Both the position numbers and the translations under genes were made by a program. A stretch of DNA of 64,000 nt, from positions 5,927,847 to 5,991,846 of the forward strand of contig NC_133223.1 in assembly GCF_040436345.1 (NCBI RefSeq), written 5' to 3'. The notes beneath the pieces are model-generated. The model did not search any database. It was not told the origin of the DNA and worked only from the letters and a program-made list of their open reading frames with translations. Of this stretch, positions 48,333-58,050 are shown in pieces. Each line of letters begins with the position of its first letter. The first letter of the stretch is position 1. Source of the stretch: Pagrus major. Its lineage: Eukaryota; Chordata; Actinopteri; Spariformes; Sparidae.

Positions 48333-50250
48333 GAATCAGAATCAGAATCAGAATCAGAATCAGAATCAGCTTTATTGGCCAAGTATGTGAAACACAAACA
48401 AGGAATTTGACTTGGTTTTTCTTCGCACACAATGTACATAGACATAGACATGAACATAAACAAACATAACAACATTCAACTAGAAGGAACAAGAACAACA
48501 AAGAACAGTGAGTTAAAAAGTGTTCAGAAGTCCGGACTATTATAAATATATAAATATATATTTAAGTATATTTATATTATATTATTTACAGTGTGGATAT
48601 GTGTTGTTCAGTTATGTACAGGTAGAAATATATAAATATATATATACATATAAAGTGCAATTTGGTCTGTGAATGTAAAGACTATGAGTGGATGGTTTTT
48701 GGAGTCAGGGGGGTTACTGACACTGGGTGACTGATCAAGTGTTCATCAGTGCGACGGCCTGGGGGAAGAAACTGTTCTTATGTCTGGTTGTTTTGGCGAA
48801 CAGTGTTCTGTAGCGCCTGCCGGAGGGGAGAAGTTCGAACAGATTGTGTCCAGGGTGTGATGGGTCTGCAGAGATGTTTCCTGCCCGTTTCCTGACTCTG
48901 GATGAGTACAGGTCCTGGATGGTGGGCAGTTTAGCACCAATGATTTTTTCTGCAGACCTTATTGTCCGTGTCAGTCTTTTCCTGTCCTGTTTGGTGGCTG
49001 ATCCAAACCAGACGGTGATGGAGGTGCAGAGAACAGACTGAACTATTGCTGTGTAGAACTGGATCAGCAGCTCCTGGGGCAGGTTGAACTTCCTGAGCTG
49101 ACGCAGGAAGTACATCCTCTGCTGGGCCTTTTTGTTTATGGAGTCTATGTTGAGAGACCACTTTAGGTCCTGGGAGATGGAAGATCCCAGAAACCTGAAG
49201 GTTTCCACAGCAGACACGGAGTTATTTAAAATGGTGATGGGGGACAGTATAGGGGGGCTACTCCTGAAGTCCACTGTCATCTCCACAGTTTTGAGCGTGT
49301 TCAGCTCCAAATTGTTCTGACCACACCAGAGGGCCAGCTGTTCCACCTCCCGTCTGTAAGCAGACTCGTCACCGTCACGGATGAGGCCGATGACCGTTGT
49401 GTCGTCTGCAAACTTCAGGAGTTTGACAGATGGGTCTCTCGAGGTGCAGTCGTTGGTATATAGGGAGAAGAGCAGTGGGGAGAGCACACATCCCTGGGGG
49501 GCGCCTGTGCTGATTGACCGGGTGCTGGATGTGATTTTCCCCAACCTCACCTGCTGCCTCCTGTCTGTCAGGAAGTTTGTGATCCACTGACAGGTGGAGG
49601 CTGGGACGGTGAGCTGGGTGAGTTTGGAGTGGAGGATGTCTGGGATGATGGTGTTGAACGCCGAGCTGAAGTCCACAAACAGGATCCTAGCATATGTCCC
49701 TGGGGAGTCAAGGTGTTGCAGGATGTAATGCAGACCCATGTTGATTGCATCATCCACTGACCTGTTTGCCCGGTATGCAAACTGCAGGGGGTCCAGCAGG
49801 GGGCCTGTGATGTCCTTCAGGTGGCTCAACACCAGTCTCTCAAAGGACTTCATGACCACAGACGTCAGGGCTACGGGCCTGTAGTCATTTAGTCCAGAAA
49901 TTGCCGGTTTCTTGGGGACCGGGATTATTGTGGAGCTTTTGAAGCAGGAGGGGACTTCACACAGCTCCAGTGATCTGTTGAAGATCTGGGTGAAGATGGG
50001 GGCCAGCTGGTCAGCACAGACCTTCAGACAGGAGGGTGACACGCCGTCTGGGCCTGGAGCTTTCCTGGTCTTCTGTTGCCTGAAGAGCTGACACACATCC
50101 TCTTCACAGATCCTGAGTGATGGTGGGGGGTCAGTAGGGAGGGGTGAGGGGGGTGATGAGGTTTGTTTGATGTTGGAGTGGGTGATGGGTGTGAATGTTG
50201 GCTTCTCAAACCTGCAGTAGAAGACATTCAGGTCGTCAGCCAGTTCCCTA
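48333..50250 (-). mobile_element. Rex1/CR1-type LINE, 5'-truncated
   Basis: The minus-strand element ends in a (GATTCT)n tail at 48333-48370, with the usual LINE 3' untranslated sequence between 48370 and 48735. Its 5' end lies near 50250, where the reading frame enters the interrupted SGNH retroelement. A target duplication could not be found. It is a typical 5'-truncated insertion, about 1.9 kb. Confidence 0.85.
48735..50250 (-). CDS. Rex1/CR1-type reverse transcriptase, long open frame
   Basis: An open frame of about 500 LINE-derived codons encodes the reverse transcriptase that primes LINE copying at the target site. Seen in order: TRKAPGPDGVSPSCLK, LNDYRPVALTSVVMKSFERL, LDPLQFAYRANRSVDDA, FVDFSSAFNTIIP, GAPQGCVLSPLLFSLYTNDC, KFADDTTVIG (catalytic FADD), FLGSSISQDLKWS and a C-terminal DPSHPGHNLFELLPSGRRYR block. 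No endonuclease precedes it. The frame stays open a further 40 codons to 50369 through antisense of the host SGNH ORF, which is accidental. It is probably a recent insertion, since no stop has appeared. Confidence 0.85.
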
Positions 50251-50254
50251 ATGC

Positions 50255-50437
50255 CTAAAAAACATTTTTGCACTGCTATTGGGCATGGTTTCATTACCCA
50301 CTTAACTGGTTTTGGACGAGACATGACCTGTACAAAATGGATGGCCTGCACCCCAACATAAAGGGGCATTCAGTAAAGGTTGTTGGGATCTCAGCACAGG
50401 GTCCTAACAATAGAGTGGCCTGTATGTAGACCCAAAG
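50255..50437 (+). pseudogene. SGNH-hydrolase ORF, C-terminal end resumed after the LINE
   Basis: Read in the right frame, FWTRHDLYKMDGLHPNIKGH appears at about 50305-50365. It contains the DGLHPN motif with the catalytic Asp and His of SGNH hydrolases. It is the continuation of 47542-48322, split by the Rex1-type LINE. Frameshifts are present. Confidence 0.6.
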
Positions 50438-51440
50438 CCTGACATGTGGCCCCTAACAACTAACAAAGCCTGGCTAACAAAGGTAAGAGTGTAAACCCAA
50501 GTGTCCAGGAGGTGGCACCTGGTTGCTACAGCTCCCCAGGTTGAAACTCCCTTCTCCCATTGGCTGAAAGTGCACCTGAAGCGTGTAAGTTCTGTTGCAG
50601 TGGCCAGATACACGGAGAACCTTAAAACACCTGACACCGCAACTCATGGCAGTCCCCCCATAACATGCTACTGGAAGCATCAGCTTTCACTCACGCAACC
50701 CAAACATTTGGACTTTACCTTCACCTGGGCTGTGGTCTTTCGCCTCGCTGGACAAACCACAGACTGTCTTGTGTTTGCCAAGCACTTCCTGGATCCAGAG
50801 AAGATGCTGTGCAGCGTAGCCTCTCTCATCTCTGCAGAACTGAGGATTTCCCCTCAGCAAACAGCCCACTCTTCAGCCTGGGCAAATACTGGGCAAATAC
50901 TAGAGATTAGTGTGTTTTTTATGCTTTTAAACTAGTGATAATGAGTGACAGAAAAGATTGTATCTCCACAGCTGTTTCTCCCTCCTTGCTGCGCTCTCAG
51001 CGTTCGCTCTTTTTCTCTTTCTCTGACTGTTGGAGCTCTGTTGGAGGCTGCACAGAGTGACTGGGCGTGTCTTAACTGCTCCTGGAGCCCCACTCAGAAT
51101 CAAGGCATTTTTTGAATTTCCAGCCCAGATGCACCTCAGCCAAAACCTAGGGGTTTAGTTACTCTTTAAATAGAAGAAGAGGAGGGCTCTTTATTTTCAC
51201 ATATATTCAGACTGTACATCACAGTGAAATTTGTTCCCTTCATTTAACTCATTCCTGAAGAGCAGTGGGTAACAACAGTACAGGGGTATTACCTTGGTTA
51301 ATGGCTGGAAAATTTACATAATATACCTGTTATTGAAGGTGAGGGAAAGTGGAGCACCTGGAAGAAACCCAGAAAAACACTGGGGGGAACATGAACATGA
51401 ACTCCACACTGAGATGCCATGCTAACCCAGTGATAAATTT
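50438..51440. other. No gene seen
   Basis: 50438-50930 could be more of the SGNH retroelement but no domain is readable. 51180-51250 resembles the tail region of a fish LINE or SINE. Nothing else is clear. Confidence 0.35.
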
Positions 51441-51526
51441 TTCATATATCATTCAATCCATATTTGCAGGTGGTGGGGATGATCCAGATGAGCTGACCGG
51501 AGAAGGTAGACCCGCAGATTCCACCG
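51441..51526 (+). repeat. 86-bp repeat R, direct copy 1
   Basis: TTCATATATCATTCAATCCA to GCAGATTCCACCG. A nearly identical copy lies at 51672-51757, and an inverted partial copy at 53591-53656 beyond the chromovirus relic. Confidence 0.85.
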
Positions 51527-51671
51527 CATGTGTCCGCTGCGTTATGGCTCCGCCACGGTAGCGGAGCTGATCGGTTTCACTCTAGTCTATGTGTTAACTT
51601 CCACCAGGTCCGCTGCACTGCGTGTCTGCTGCATCCCAGCTCTGGCAGTCCGCAGCCCTGTGGCCTAGGCT

Positions 51672-51757
51672 TTCATATATCATACAATCCATATTTGCAG
51701 GTGGTGGGGATGACCCAGATGAGCTGACTGAAGAAGGTAGACCCGCAGATTCCACCG
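51672..51757 (+). repeat. 86-bp repeat R, direct copy 2
   Basis: This differs from copy 1 at a few positions (for example ATACAATCC against ATTCAATCC). It lies directly before the BED finger fragment. Confidence 0.85.
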
Positions 51758-51769
51758 GATACGTGTCAA

Positions 51770-51905
51770 TACCAATTCGGTTATTTGGAAATAGTTCGGC
51801 TACCTGAAGTCTGACAAAGGACAGACCACAATTAGGTGCAAAATGTGTCGACGACCAGTCCTCAGCAGAACTGGAAACACCACGAATCTCTTCCATCATC
51901 TCCAA
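51770..51905 (+). pseudogene. BED zinc finger fragment of a hAT transposase
   Basis: Translation gives VIWK-stop-FGYLKSDKGQ, then IRCKMCRRPV and GNTTNLFHHLQ, that is, the BED pattern with C-x2-C and the first His of the histidine pair. A TAG replaces the usual Tyr/Phe codon. The rest of the transposase is absent. It is the third BED finger in the window. Confidence 0.7.
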
Positions 51906-51954
51906 GGTACCGTCCCAAACAGTACTCAGAAAACACAAGTTAGACTGAGGGCAC

Positions 51955-52928
51955 ATTGGTGAGCCAGACATCCTCCTGTTCCAGCTCCCTTGTCCGCATA
52001 AATCTCCCAGCATCCCTCCAATGGTCACATGAGTCATTACCCTTACACGTTTTTGTGGATTCTGGCGCTGATGACAATTTCATCGACACCTCCCTGGTTG
52101 AACAATCACTCATCCCTACCGAAGCTCTCGACACCCCCAAAACTGTAAATGCTCTAGATGGGCGGCGGCTAGCTGTCATCACCCACTGCACCTTGCCAAT
52201 CACTCTAACCATCTACGGGAATCATCGGGAGCTTATCCAGCTCTACATCATCCCTTCACCCTGCCAGTCGTGATAGGACTCCCCTGGTTACAGTTACACA
52301 ACCCTCACATTGACCGCAGCTACCATATCCAGTTTGAACACCTCTCTCCACTCTGCCGCCACTGCAGTAAAAGTGTCAGCTCCTCCCCTTTCCAGATCCC
52401 TGGATTTGTCCCTTGTGCTGCCTGTATATCATGACTTATAATGACCCCTGTTCTCAATGTCCCTGCCACCTCACCGCCCGTATGATTGTGGTATTGATTT
52501 ACTCCCTGGTGCACCTCTCCTCTCCAGCCACCTCTACAACCTGTCACGCCCCAAGAGGGAGGCGATGGAGGAATACATCAACAGTTCCAAGGCCTCTGGC
52601 TTAATCCGTTCCTCCTCATCTCCTCTCTGGGGCGGGCTTCTTCTTCGTGGGTAAGAAGGATGGCATCGATTACCGTGGACTAAACGACATTACGGTAAAA
52701 AAAACAAAAAACCTCTACCCCTAATTGACCCATCCTTCGAGCCTCTTTGTCACGCCCGTATCTTCACTAAACTGGATCTGTGGAACACTTACCACCTAGT
52801 CCGCATCCGGGAGGGAGACGAGTGGAAGACAGCATTCAACACCCCCCTTGGCCACTTTGAGTACCAGGTAATGCCGTTTGGCCTCTCTAATGCTCTAGCT
52901 ATATTCCAGGCCCTCATTAGCGACGTAC
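51955..52928 (+). pseudogene. Ty3/gypsy chromovirus protease and reverse transcriptase start
   Basis: At 52040-52270 an aspartic protease segment reads LPLHVFVDSGADDNFIDTSL, with the DSGA catalytic box. From about 52440 the chromovirus reverse transcriptase start follows in shifting frames: [38 protein letters not shown], then [18 protein letters not shown] and [13 protein letters not shown]. It breaks off at about 52928 where a LINE tail begins. Several frameshifts are present, so it is dead. Confidence 0.8.
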
Positions 52929-53205
52929 TCAGATCAAATCAAATCAAATCAAATCAAATTTTATTTATATAGCCCAAAATCACAATCACATTGCCTCAAT
53001 GGGCTTTACAGTCTGTACAGTGAACGACATCCTCTGTCCTTAGACCCTCGATTCGAGTGAGGAAAAACTTGCCATCTTGATGGAAAAAAAGACCCTTTTA
53101 ACAGGGAAAAAAAAAGATGATGGAAGAAACCTCAGGAAGAGCCACAGAGGAGGGATCCCTCTTCCAGGACAGACAGTCATGCAATAGATGTGTAGATAAT
53201 TAATC
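52929..53205 (-). mobile_element. LINE 3'-end fragment with (AAATC)n tail
   Basis: The ATCAAATCAAATCAAATCAA run at about 52932-52958 is followed by TTTTATTTATATAGCCCAAA and TGCCTCAATGGGCTTTACAG, a very common fish LINE tail in reverse. It sits inside the chromovirus relic, between its reverse transcriptase and chromodomain parts. Confidence 0.75.
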
Positions 53206-53546
53206 CCTCCGCCATCCGTCTTAAGCTGCCTGCATCCCTACCTGTTCACCCTACGTTTCATGTCTTGCAGCTTAAGCCTGTGGCCTCCAGTGACCTCAGC
53301 CCTCCGGCTGAACCCCCTCTGCCCACCCTGATCATCGACAACGACCCTGCTTACACCGTCAGCAGGATCCTGGATGTTTGTCGTTGGGGTAGAGGTTTTC
53401 AGTTCCTGCTTGACTGGGCGGGGTACGGTCCCGAGGAACATTCCTGAATATTACGGGCCCTCATCCTGGATCATACGAGACTTTTATTGTGAGTTTCCCC
53501 ACAAACCGGGCAGTGCACCTGGAGGTGCCTGTTGAGGGGAGGGTAC
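53206..53546 (+). pseudogene. Chromovirus integrase C terminus with chromodomain
   Basis: A segment [20 protein letters not shown] is followed by [20 protein letters not shown] and [17 protein letters not shown], a typical chromodomain (W-x-GY-P-E). Chromodomains steer integration to marked chromatin. The integrase core is missing. It ends at a purine tract GAGGGGAGGGTAC (53534-53546). Confidence 0.8.
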
Positions 53547-53590
53547 TGTCACGATCCCATACTCAGTGCAGTCTCTGCACACACACTCTG
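53547..53590 (+). mobile_element. Start of chromovirus 3' LTR, truncated
   Basis: TGTCACGATCCCATACTC directly follows the polypurine tract, the normal position and start of a chromovirus 3' LTR. After about 45 bp it is cut by the inverted R repeat at 53591. Confidence 0.6.
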
Positions 53591-53656
53591 CCTTCTCCAG
53601 TCAGCTCATTTGGATCATCCTCTCCACCTGCAAATATGGATTGTATGATTTATGAA
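53591..53656 (-). repeat. Repeat R, inverted partial copy
   Basis: CCTTCTCCAGTCAGCTCATT to ATGATTTATGAA is the reverse complement of most of the 86-bp repeat R seen at 51441 and 51672. Together they bracket the chromovirus relic. Confidence 0.8.
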
Positions 53657-54267
53657 AGCCTGTAAATATCCATATTCTCCATTGTGAGTCCTAATCATGA
53701 TGCAGGCCGAGTTCACCGTAACTACACTTCAATAAATAAATAATGTTCACCTATCAAATTTTCATTTCCAAACAATATCCCATGCTGAGGGATACCACAA
53801 ATTGTCGTGCATATGTGCTCACAAAACGTAAGCTTGTGAGCACGAGAAACGTTTAAGTTTGTATTTTTTCCCCATGTCCCTTTAGGGGCTCCGTATAATC
53901 TTTATACTAATTCTTATTTTCATAGATATTCAGAGCATTTGCTTTGTCACTCTGACTTGAGCGCAGATGCATCCCTTTTCTCTTTGATGAACATTGACAT
54001 GGCTCTAGCTTTCATTCAAGTCCACCTGTGGCACATTTCATATATTGATATGATAAAGCTTTATTGAGCTCCAGTTTGAATGTATGTTTGAGAAAAGCTC
54101 TAATTAGAAGAGAGGGACTAATTAAGATACTAATCAGAGCAAAGGTGGAAGGAGATCCCAAGTGAGGCAGAATCTTAGAGGAGGGGCAATAGAGCTAATT
54201 AGGTTATATCATGTCTAAACTTTGGTCAAACACTGTCAGAGCTCAGCAGGTTCTCCTCTCTGTGGTG
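53657..54267. other. Upstream flank of TAAR-C
   Basis: This is AT-rich non-coding DNA. It should hold the TAAR-C promoter. I see no clear TATA box. An in-frame ATG at 54211 precedes the preferred start. Confidence 0.4.
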
Positions 54268-55398
54268 ATGGTGCCCTATGAAGAAACTGACCTCTGCTTT
54301 CCACAACTCCTCAACAGCTCCTGCAGGAAGCCAATACGTCCTCACTTTGAGACAATGCTGATTTACATTCTGCTGTCCTTCATCTCTCTGCTCACTGCAG
54401 CTCTTAACCTGCTGGTCATCATCTCCATCTCCCACTTCAAGTAGTCATTCATTAATTTATGAAACTGTTACATAGCAAAAAGCTTATCTTTTTTGTGTAC
54501 TTTCAGCCTATACTCTATCTGCTGTTATCTGAATAACTGATGATATAAATATTGATAAATATTTCTGTTCTTCCTCTCCAGGCAGCTCCACACCCCCACC
54601 AACCTCCTCCTCCTCTCTCTGGCCGTCTCAGATTTCTTCGTGGGCCTCCTCATGTTCTTTCAAATTGTCCTGATAGACGGCTGCTGGTTCCTTGGTGACC
54701 TCATGTGTACTCTGTATCAGTATATAGCCTACATTACAACCTCTGCCTCAATAGGAACCATGGTGCTCATATCTGTTGACCGCTATGTAGCTATTTGTCA
54801 TCCTTTACATTTTCCCACCAAAGTCACTCAAAAAAGAGTTCAAGTCTGTGTTTGTCTGTGTTGGATGTTTTCTGCTCTTTTTCACAGTCTGCTGCTGAAA
54901 GATATCCTTAAACAACCTGGCACGTATAACTCCTGCATTGGAGAGTGCGTGATTATTATAGATCATGTTGCAGGACTTGTTGATCTCTTTTTATCCTTTA
55001 TTGGTCCTGTCACCGTCATTGTAGTTCTGTACATGAGAGTATTTGTGGTGGCTGTGTCTCAGGCTCGTGCCATGCGTTCTCATATTGCAGCTTTCACTCT
55101 CCAGAGGTCAAGGAAAGTAGCCGCTAAGAAATCTGAACTAAAAGCAGCCACTACTCTTGGTGTTGTTGTAGTTGTGTTTCTAATATGTGTCTGCCCATAT
55201 TATTGTGTTGCTCTTACAGGCCAGGACACCATGCTCAATGCTTCATCTGCTTACTTTGTAATATGTCTGTCCTATTTTAACTCCTGTCTAAACCCTCTGA
55301 TCTACACCTTTTTCTATCCATGGTTTAGAAAATCTGTTAGACTCATTGTTACACTTCAAATATTGAAGGCTGACTCATGTAAGATTAATATACTGTAA
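54268..55398 (+). CDS. Trace-amine-associated receptor C, Asp3.32 lost
   Basis: This is an intact two-exon TAAR. Exon 1 is 54268-54440, exon 2 54582-55398, with the same phase-2 intron as the others. The product is 329 residues. Start: the ATG of MVPYEETDLCF gives the family length; an upstream in-frame ATG (54211) adds 19 residues with no TAAR likeness. Visible: N-glycosylation in LLNSSC, Cys100, DRY, NSCLNPLIYTFFYPWF. At 3.32 the codon is GCC (Ala107, context QYIAYITTSAS) where A and B have Asp. Asp192 (5.42) in GLVDLFLSFIGP is kept. Position 6.48 is Val. A receptor with only Asp5.42 is expected to bind amines in the non-classical orientation described for one clade of fish TAARs. It is closest to TAAR-A. 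Confidence 0.95.
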
Positions 55399-55506
55399 AG
55401 AGACACTGAGAAGTGATTAAAAGAAAGCCTTTTCTATGTTATAGGAATTATGTTTGAAAACGTTAATGTTCTGTCAACTACTTGAAGAACCTTAAAGTCA
55501 GACCTG

Positions 55507-56020
55507 CTTCTGCTCTCCCTTATAATACCTCTTTCTAGCATTTATGGCAACAAGCTGTGAATCTCCTTTTAAAAGGTAGAGGACACAAGCCTTTACCTCT
55601 CCATACAGGAGCTGCATTCTTTGGAATCCTGTGCTTTCCCAGAACTGTGCCCATAGCATAGTTCTCTCTATAGCTGAAAATGAAAATCACATTCATTTGA
55701 AGGTGAAACTACCGTATCTGCCACCTCCCAACTGCTTTGCTCAGTTCCAAAATATCTGGAACTGCTTCCAGTGGATGTCCCTACCCTAACCTGCTCTTTC
55801 CCTTTTGTCATATATCCCATTTACCCATTTAGTTTTTCCCGTCATGACAATTCAACATTGTCATTTGTTAGTTTGCTGTAGAGGTGTACATATGGAAAAC
55901 CTACATAATCTTAGACAAATCATTTCCAGTTTGAGTCAAAATGTTGGAGGACCTCCAATGCAAAATGATTAGAGCATCAAAATGCTAAAGCCACCCTACT
56001 CAACAGAAGCGTGATTACTC
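55507..56020. repeat. 515-bp dispersed repeat, copy 2
   Basis: This is nearly identical to 43471-43985, with small differences such as TTCTAGCATT against TTTTGGCATT and a short gap near 55618. It lies about 100 bp after the TAAR-C stop codon and may supply its 3' UTR. Confidence 0.85.
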
Positions 56021-56440
56021 AGCAAGGCATTATGTTCAGCAAACATGGCCGGTGTAACAGAGCGGCACCGTCACTGACTGCAGACCTTAAAAGTTATGCG
56101 AACAAATACAAATTGACCAAATATCCATTAAGTTCTCAATAAAATATCAGCCAAATACCTAATCACCAAAAATGATTGAGATCAAGATATTTATTACGTT
56201 GCCGTTTTGGAGAAGACACATCTGTGTTATACAGTGGTGGAAAACATCTTTTTTGTGTTTCAAAAGGTGTGGCTGCATTAGACCGACAAAAAAACAAATA
56301 TAAATGATATTTTTTGTGTTTATTGTTTAGAAGAAAAACTTAACAAAACTAAATTCTTGACAGTTTCAATATGTCAGTTCTCAACATTGTCGGTTTCAAA
56401 GTCAATAAATAACAGAGAATGTATTCAAAACTGAACAAAA
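56021..56440. other. Flank, likely Tc1/mariner 3' part
   Basis: This is AT-rich sequence with a CAGTGGTGGAAAACATC stretch near 56232. It probably includes the 3' untranslated end of the Tc1/mariner relic that follows. No frame is readable. Confidence 0.35.
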
Positions 56441-56467
56441 AATAAATAAACCATCAACATCATCAAA

Positions 56468-56540
56468 TTAATATTTAGTAGTCCTGCCATTAGCACGCAG
56501 TAGAGCTCTGATCCTGGCTGGCATGTTCTCCACAAGCCTT
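56468..56540 (-). pseudogene. Tc1/mariner transposase C terminus, cut by an LTR
   Basis: The minus strand reads LVENMPARIRALLRANGRTT then KY and a stop, the usual end of a Tc1/mariner transposase. It is cut at 56541 by the retroelement LTR. The rest of the gene should lie beyond the far end of that retroelement, outside the window. Confidence 0.7.
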
Positions 56541-58050
56541 TGTAGGAGATACACTACTAATAAATGTAATTTATTAATCACTGGCAATTCATTAATAAAA
56601 CACTCGTTAATGGGGCACCACCTCCGATGTTTTATCTATTTGAATAATCCGGAGGTAATTAATCAAATTCGACTAAACAAGGTTAACTTGTATCAATTCT
56701 AATCAATTTCAGCTCAATTTATTCAATCTCACAAATGAAGCAGTGATTTCTACACAGTTTCATCGGTTCTCCACATTAAATTAAACCTGCACAGACAACG
56801 ACGTACGGTTAAATATGTTTATTTACTAAGTAAATCAGGGTGAATAAATGAAAGGATGATTCAAACAAACAACAATGATAACATAAAATGTGGAGACTAA
56901 ATGATCATGGTAATGAATGGATGGAGATGAGCGGATGGTAAAGTCGCGAGTCTGGGAAGCATTCAAAGATTACGGAGTAATTTTGACACTAACGAGACCC
57001 TAACCGGATTTCTTATTAATTAAAGATTACTATGAATCAAAAGAAAAGAGACAACACCAACTCAAGAACATGCGTGTGACTCCAGCAGTGTGCATGGGTG
57101 TTTAGCCTACTTTGCCTGTTGAGATGGAGATGTTCACCACCTTGGACCTCTCTGGAGTTGATAGCTTGACCGCGGCTTGCGGTGCCGGTCCAAGAGCAGG
57201 AGTTGAGTTGCGGCACGTCTGCGGCTTGCAGTGCCGGTCCAAGAGCCGGAGGGAAGTCGCAGCTCGTCCGGTCTCCCAGTGGGTGGTTCTCTCGTCCCGG
57301 TGTCGGAGGGAGAGCGCAGCCTGTCCGGTACTCAGCAGGAAGGTCCCGGTCCGCTGCCCAGCGGGATGGCACCGCTTGTGAGCGTTGGAGGCAGGCCGGT
57401 CTCGGCTTGGCAAAGAGTCTCTTGTTGCAAACCGTTCACACGGTTTGTTGATGCAGGCAGTTACTGCACTTCTTTATTAACGTTGGTGGTCGTAATAAAA
57501 GTCTTCTTCTTGCATGGAGTGGTGGCTCTGAACTTTTGATCGAACTAATTCAACTTTCTTGACGAAAATAACTAGAGAATAACGCTGGCCGGGCAGGTCC
57601 TCAGTTATTACTCAAAATAAGACGAATTGAGTTAAATTAACTTCTACTGAGTAAAATAATGATACTTAACAAAAACGAAAGCACTTAAAATCAGTGCGTC
57701 CTCAAATTAGGAGATTGAGGTAAAAATCGCACGTGGTCAATTGTGCGGAGATTTCTGCCTAAGAGCGTGTCGCAAAAATACAAAAGGTAAAGGTTTACAA
57801 AAATTAAAAGAAGCGAAGAAAAATTTTTAGAAGAGAGAGAAAGTTCATTCAAAGGCTTTGGGTTGTAAATTCATTAAGAGTGTCCTCATACGAAGTATTT
57901 ATGAACAAAGAAAAATACTGTCCTCTCTGCCAGGCGATAAGATGGCGCCCCTCTTCCTGTAGGGGTGCTTCATCCAGATTAACAGAGTTGATAAAAAAAA
58001 AACAGGGCCTCAGCAACAAAGAGAAAGGAGCACAGGCATGTGTTCCTACA
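56541..58050 (-). mobile_element. 3' LTR of a minus-strand retroelement
   Basis: It starts TGTAGGAGATACAC and ends TGTTCCTACA like the solo LTR at 3298-4908, with long near-identical parts at both ends. In its orientation (minus) it directly follows a purine tract AAGTGGGGGATA (58062-58051), the expected primer for plus-strand synthesis, so this is the 3' LTR. It contains about 880 bp (56849-57728) absent from the solo copy, including a GC-rich part with degenerate 60-bp repeats (57120-57400). Confidence 0.8.

Noticed and set aside
50251-50369. N-terminal 40 residues of the Rex1-type reverse transcriptase frame
   Set aside because: They are antisense of the SGNH-hydrolase ORF that the LINE interrupted, so the frame is open by chance.
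57037-57539. Several overlapping open frames in the GC-rich LTR part
   Set aside because: They occur on both strands in the same GC-rich repeat-like tract of the LTR, with no domain. Open frames are expected from base composition.
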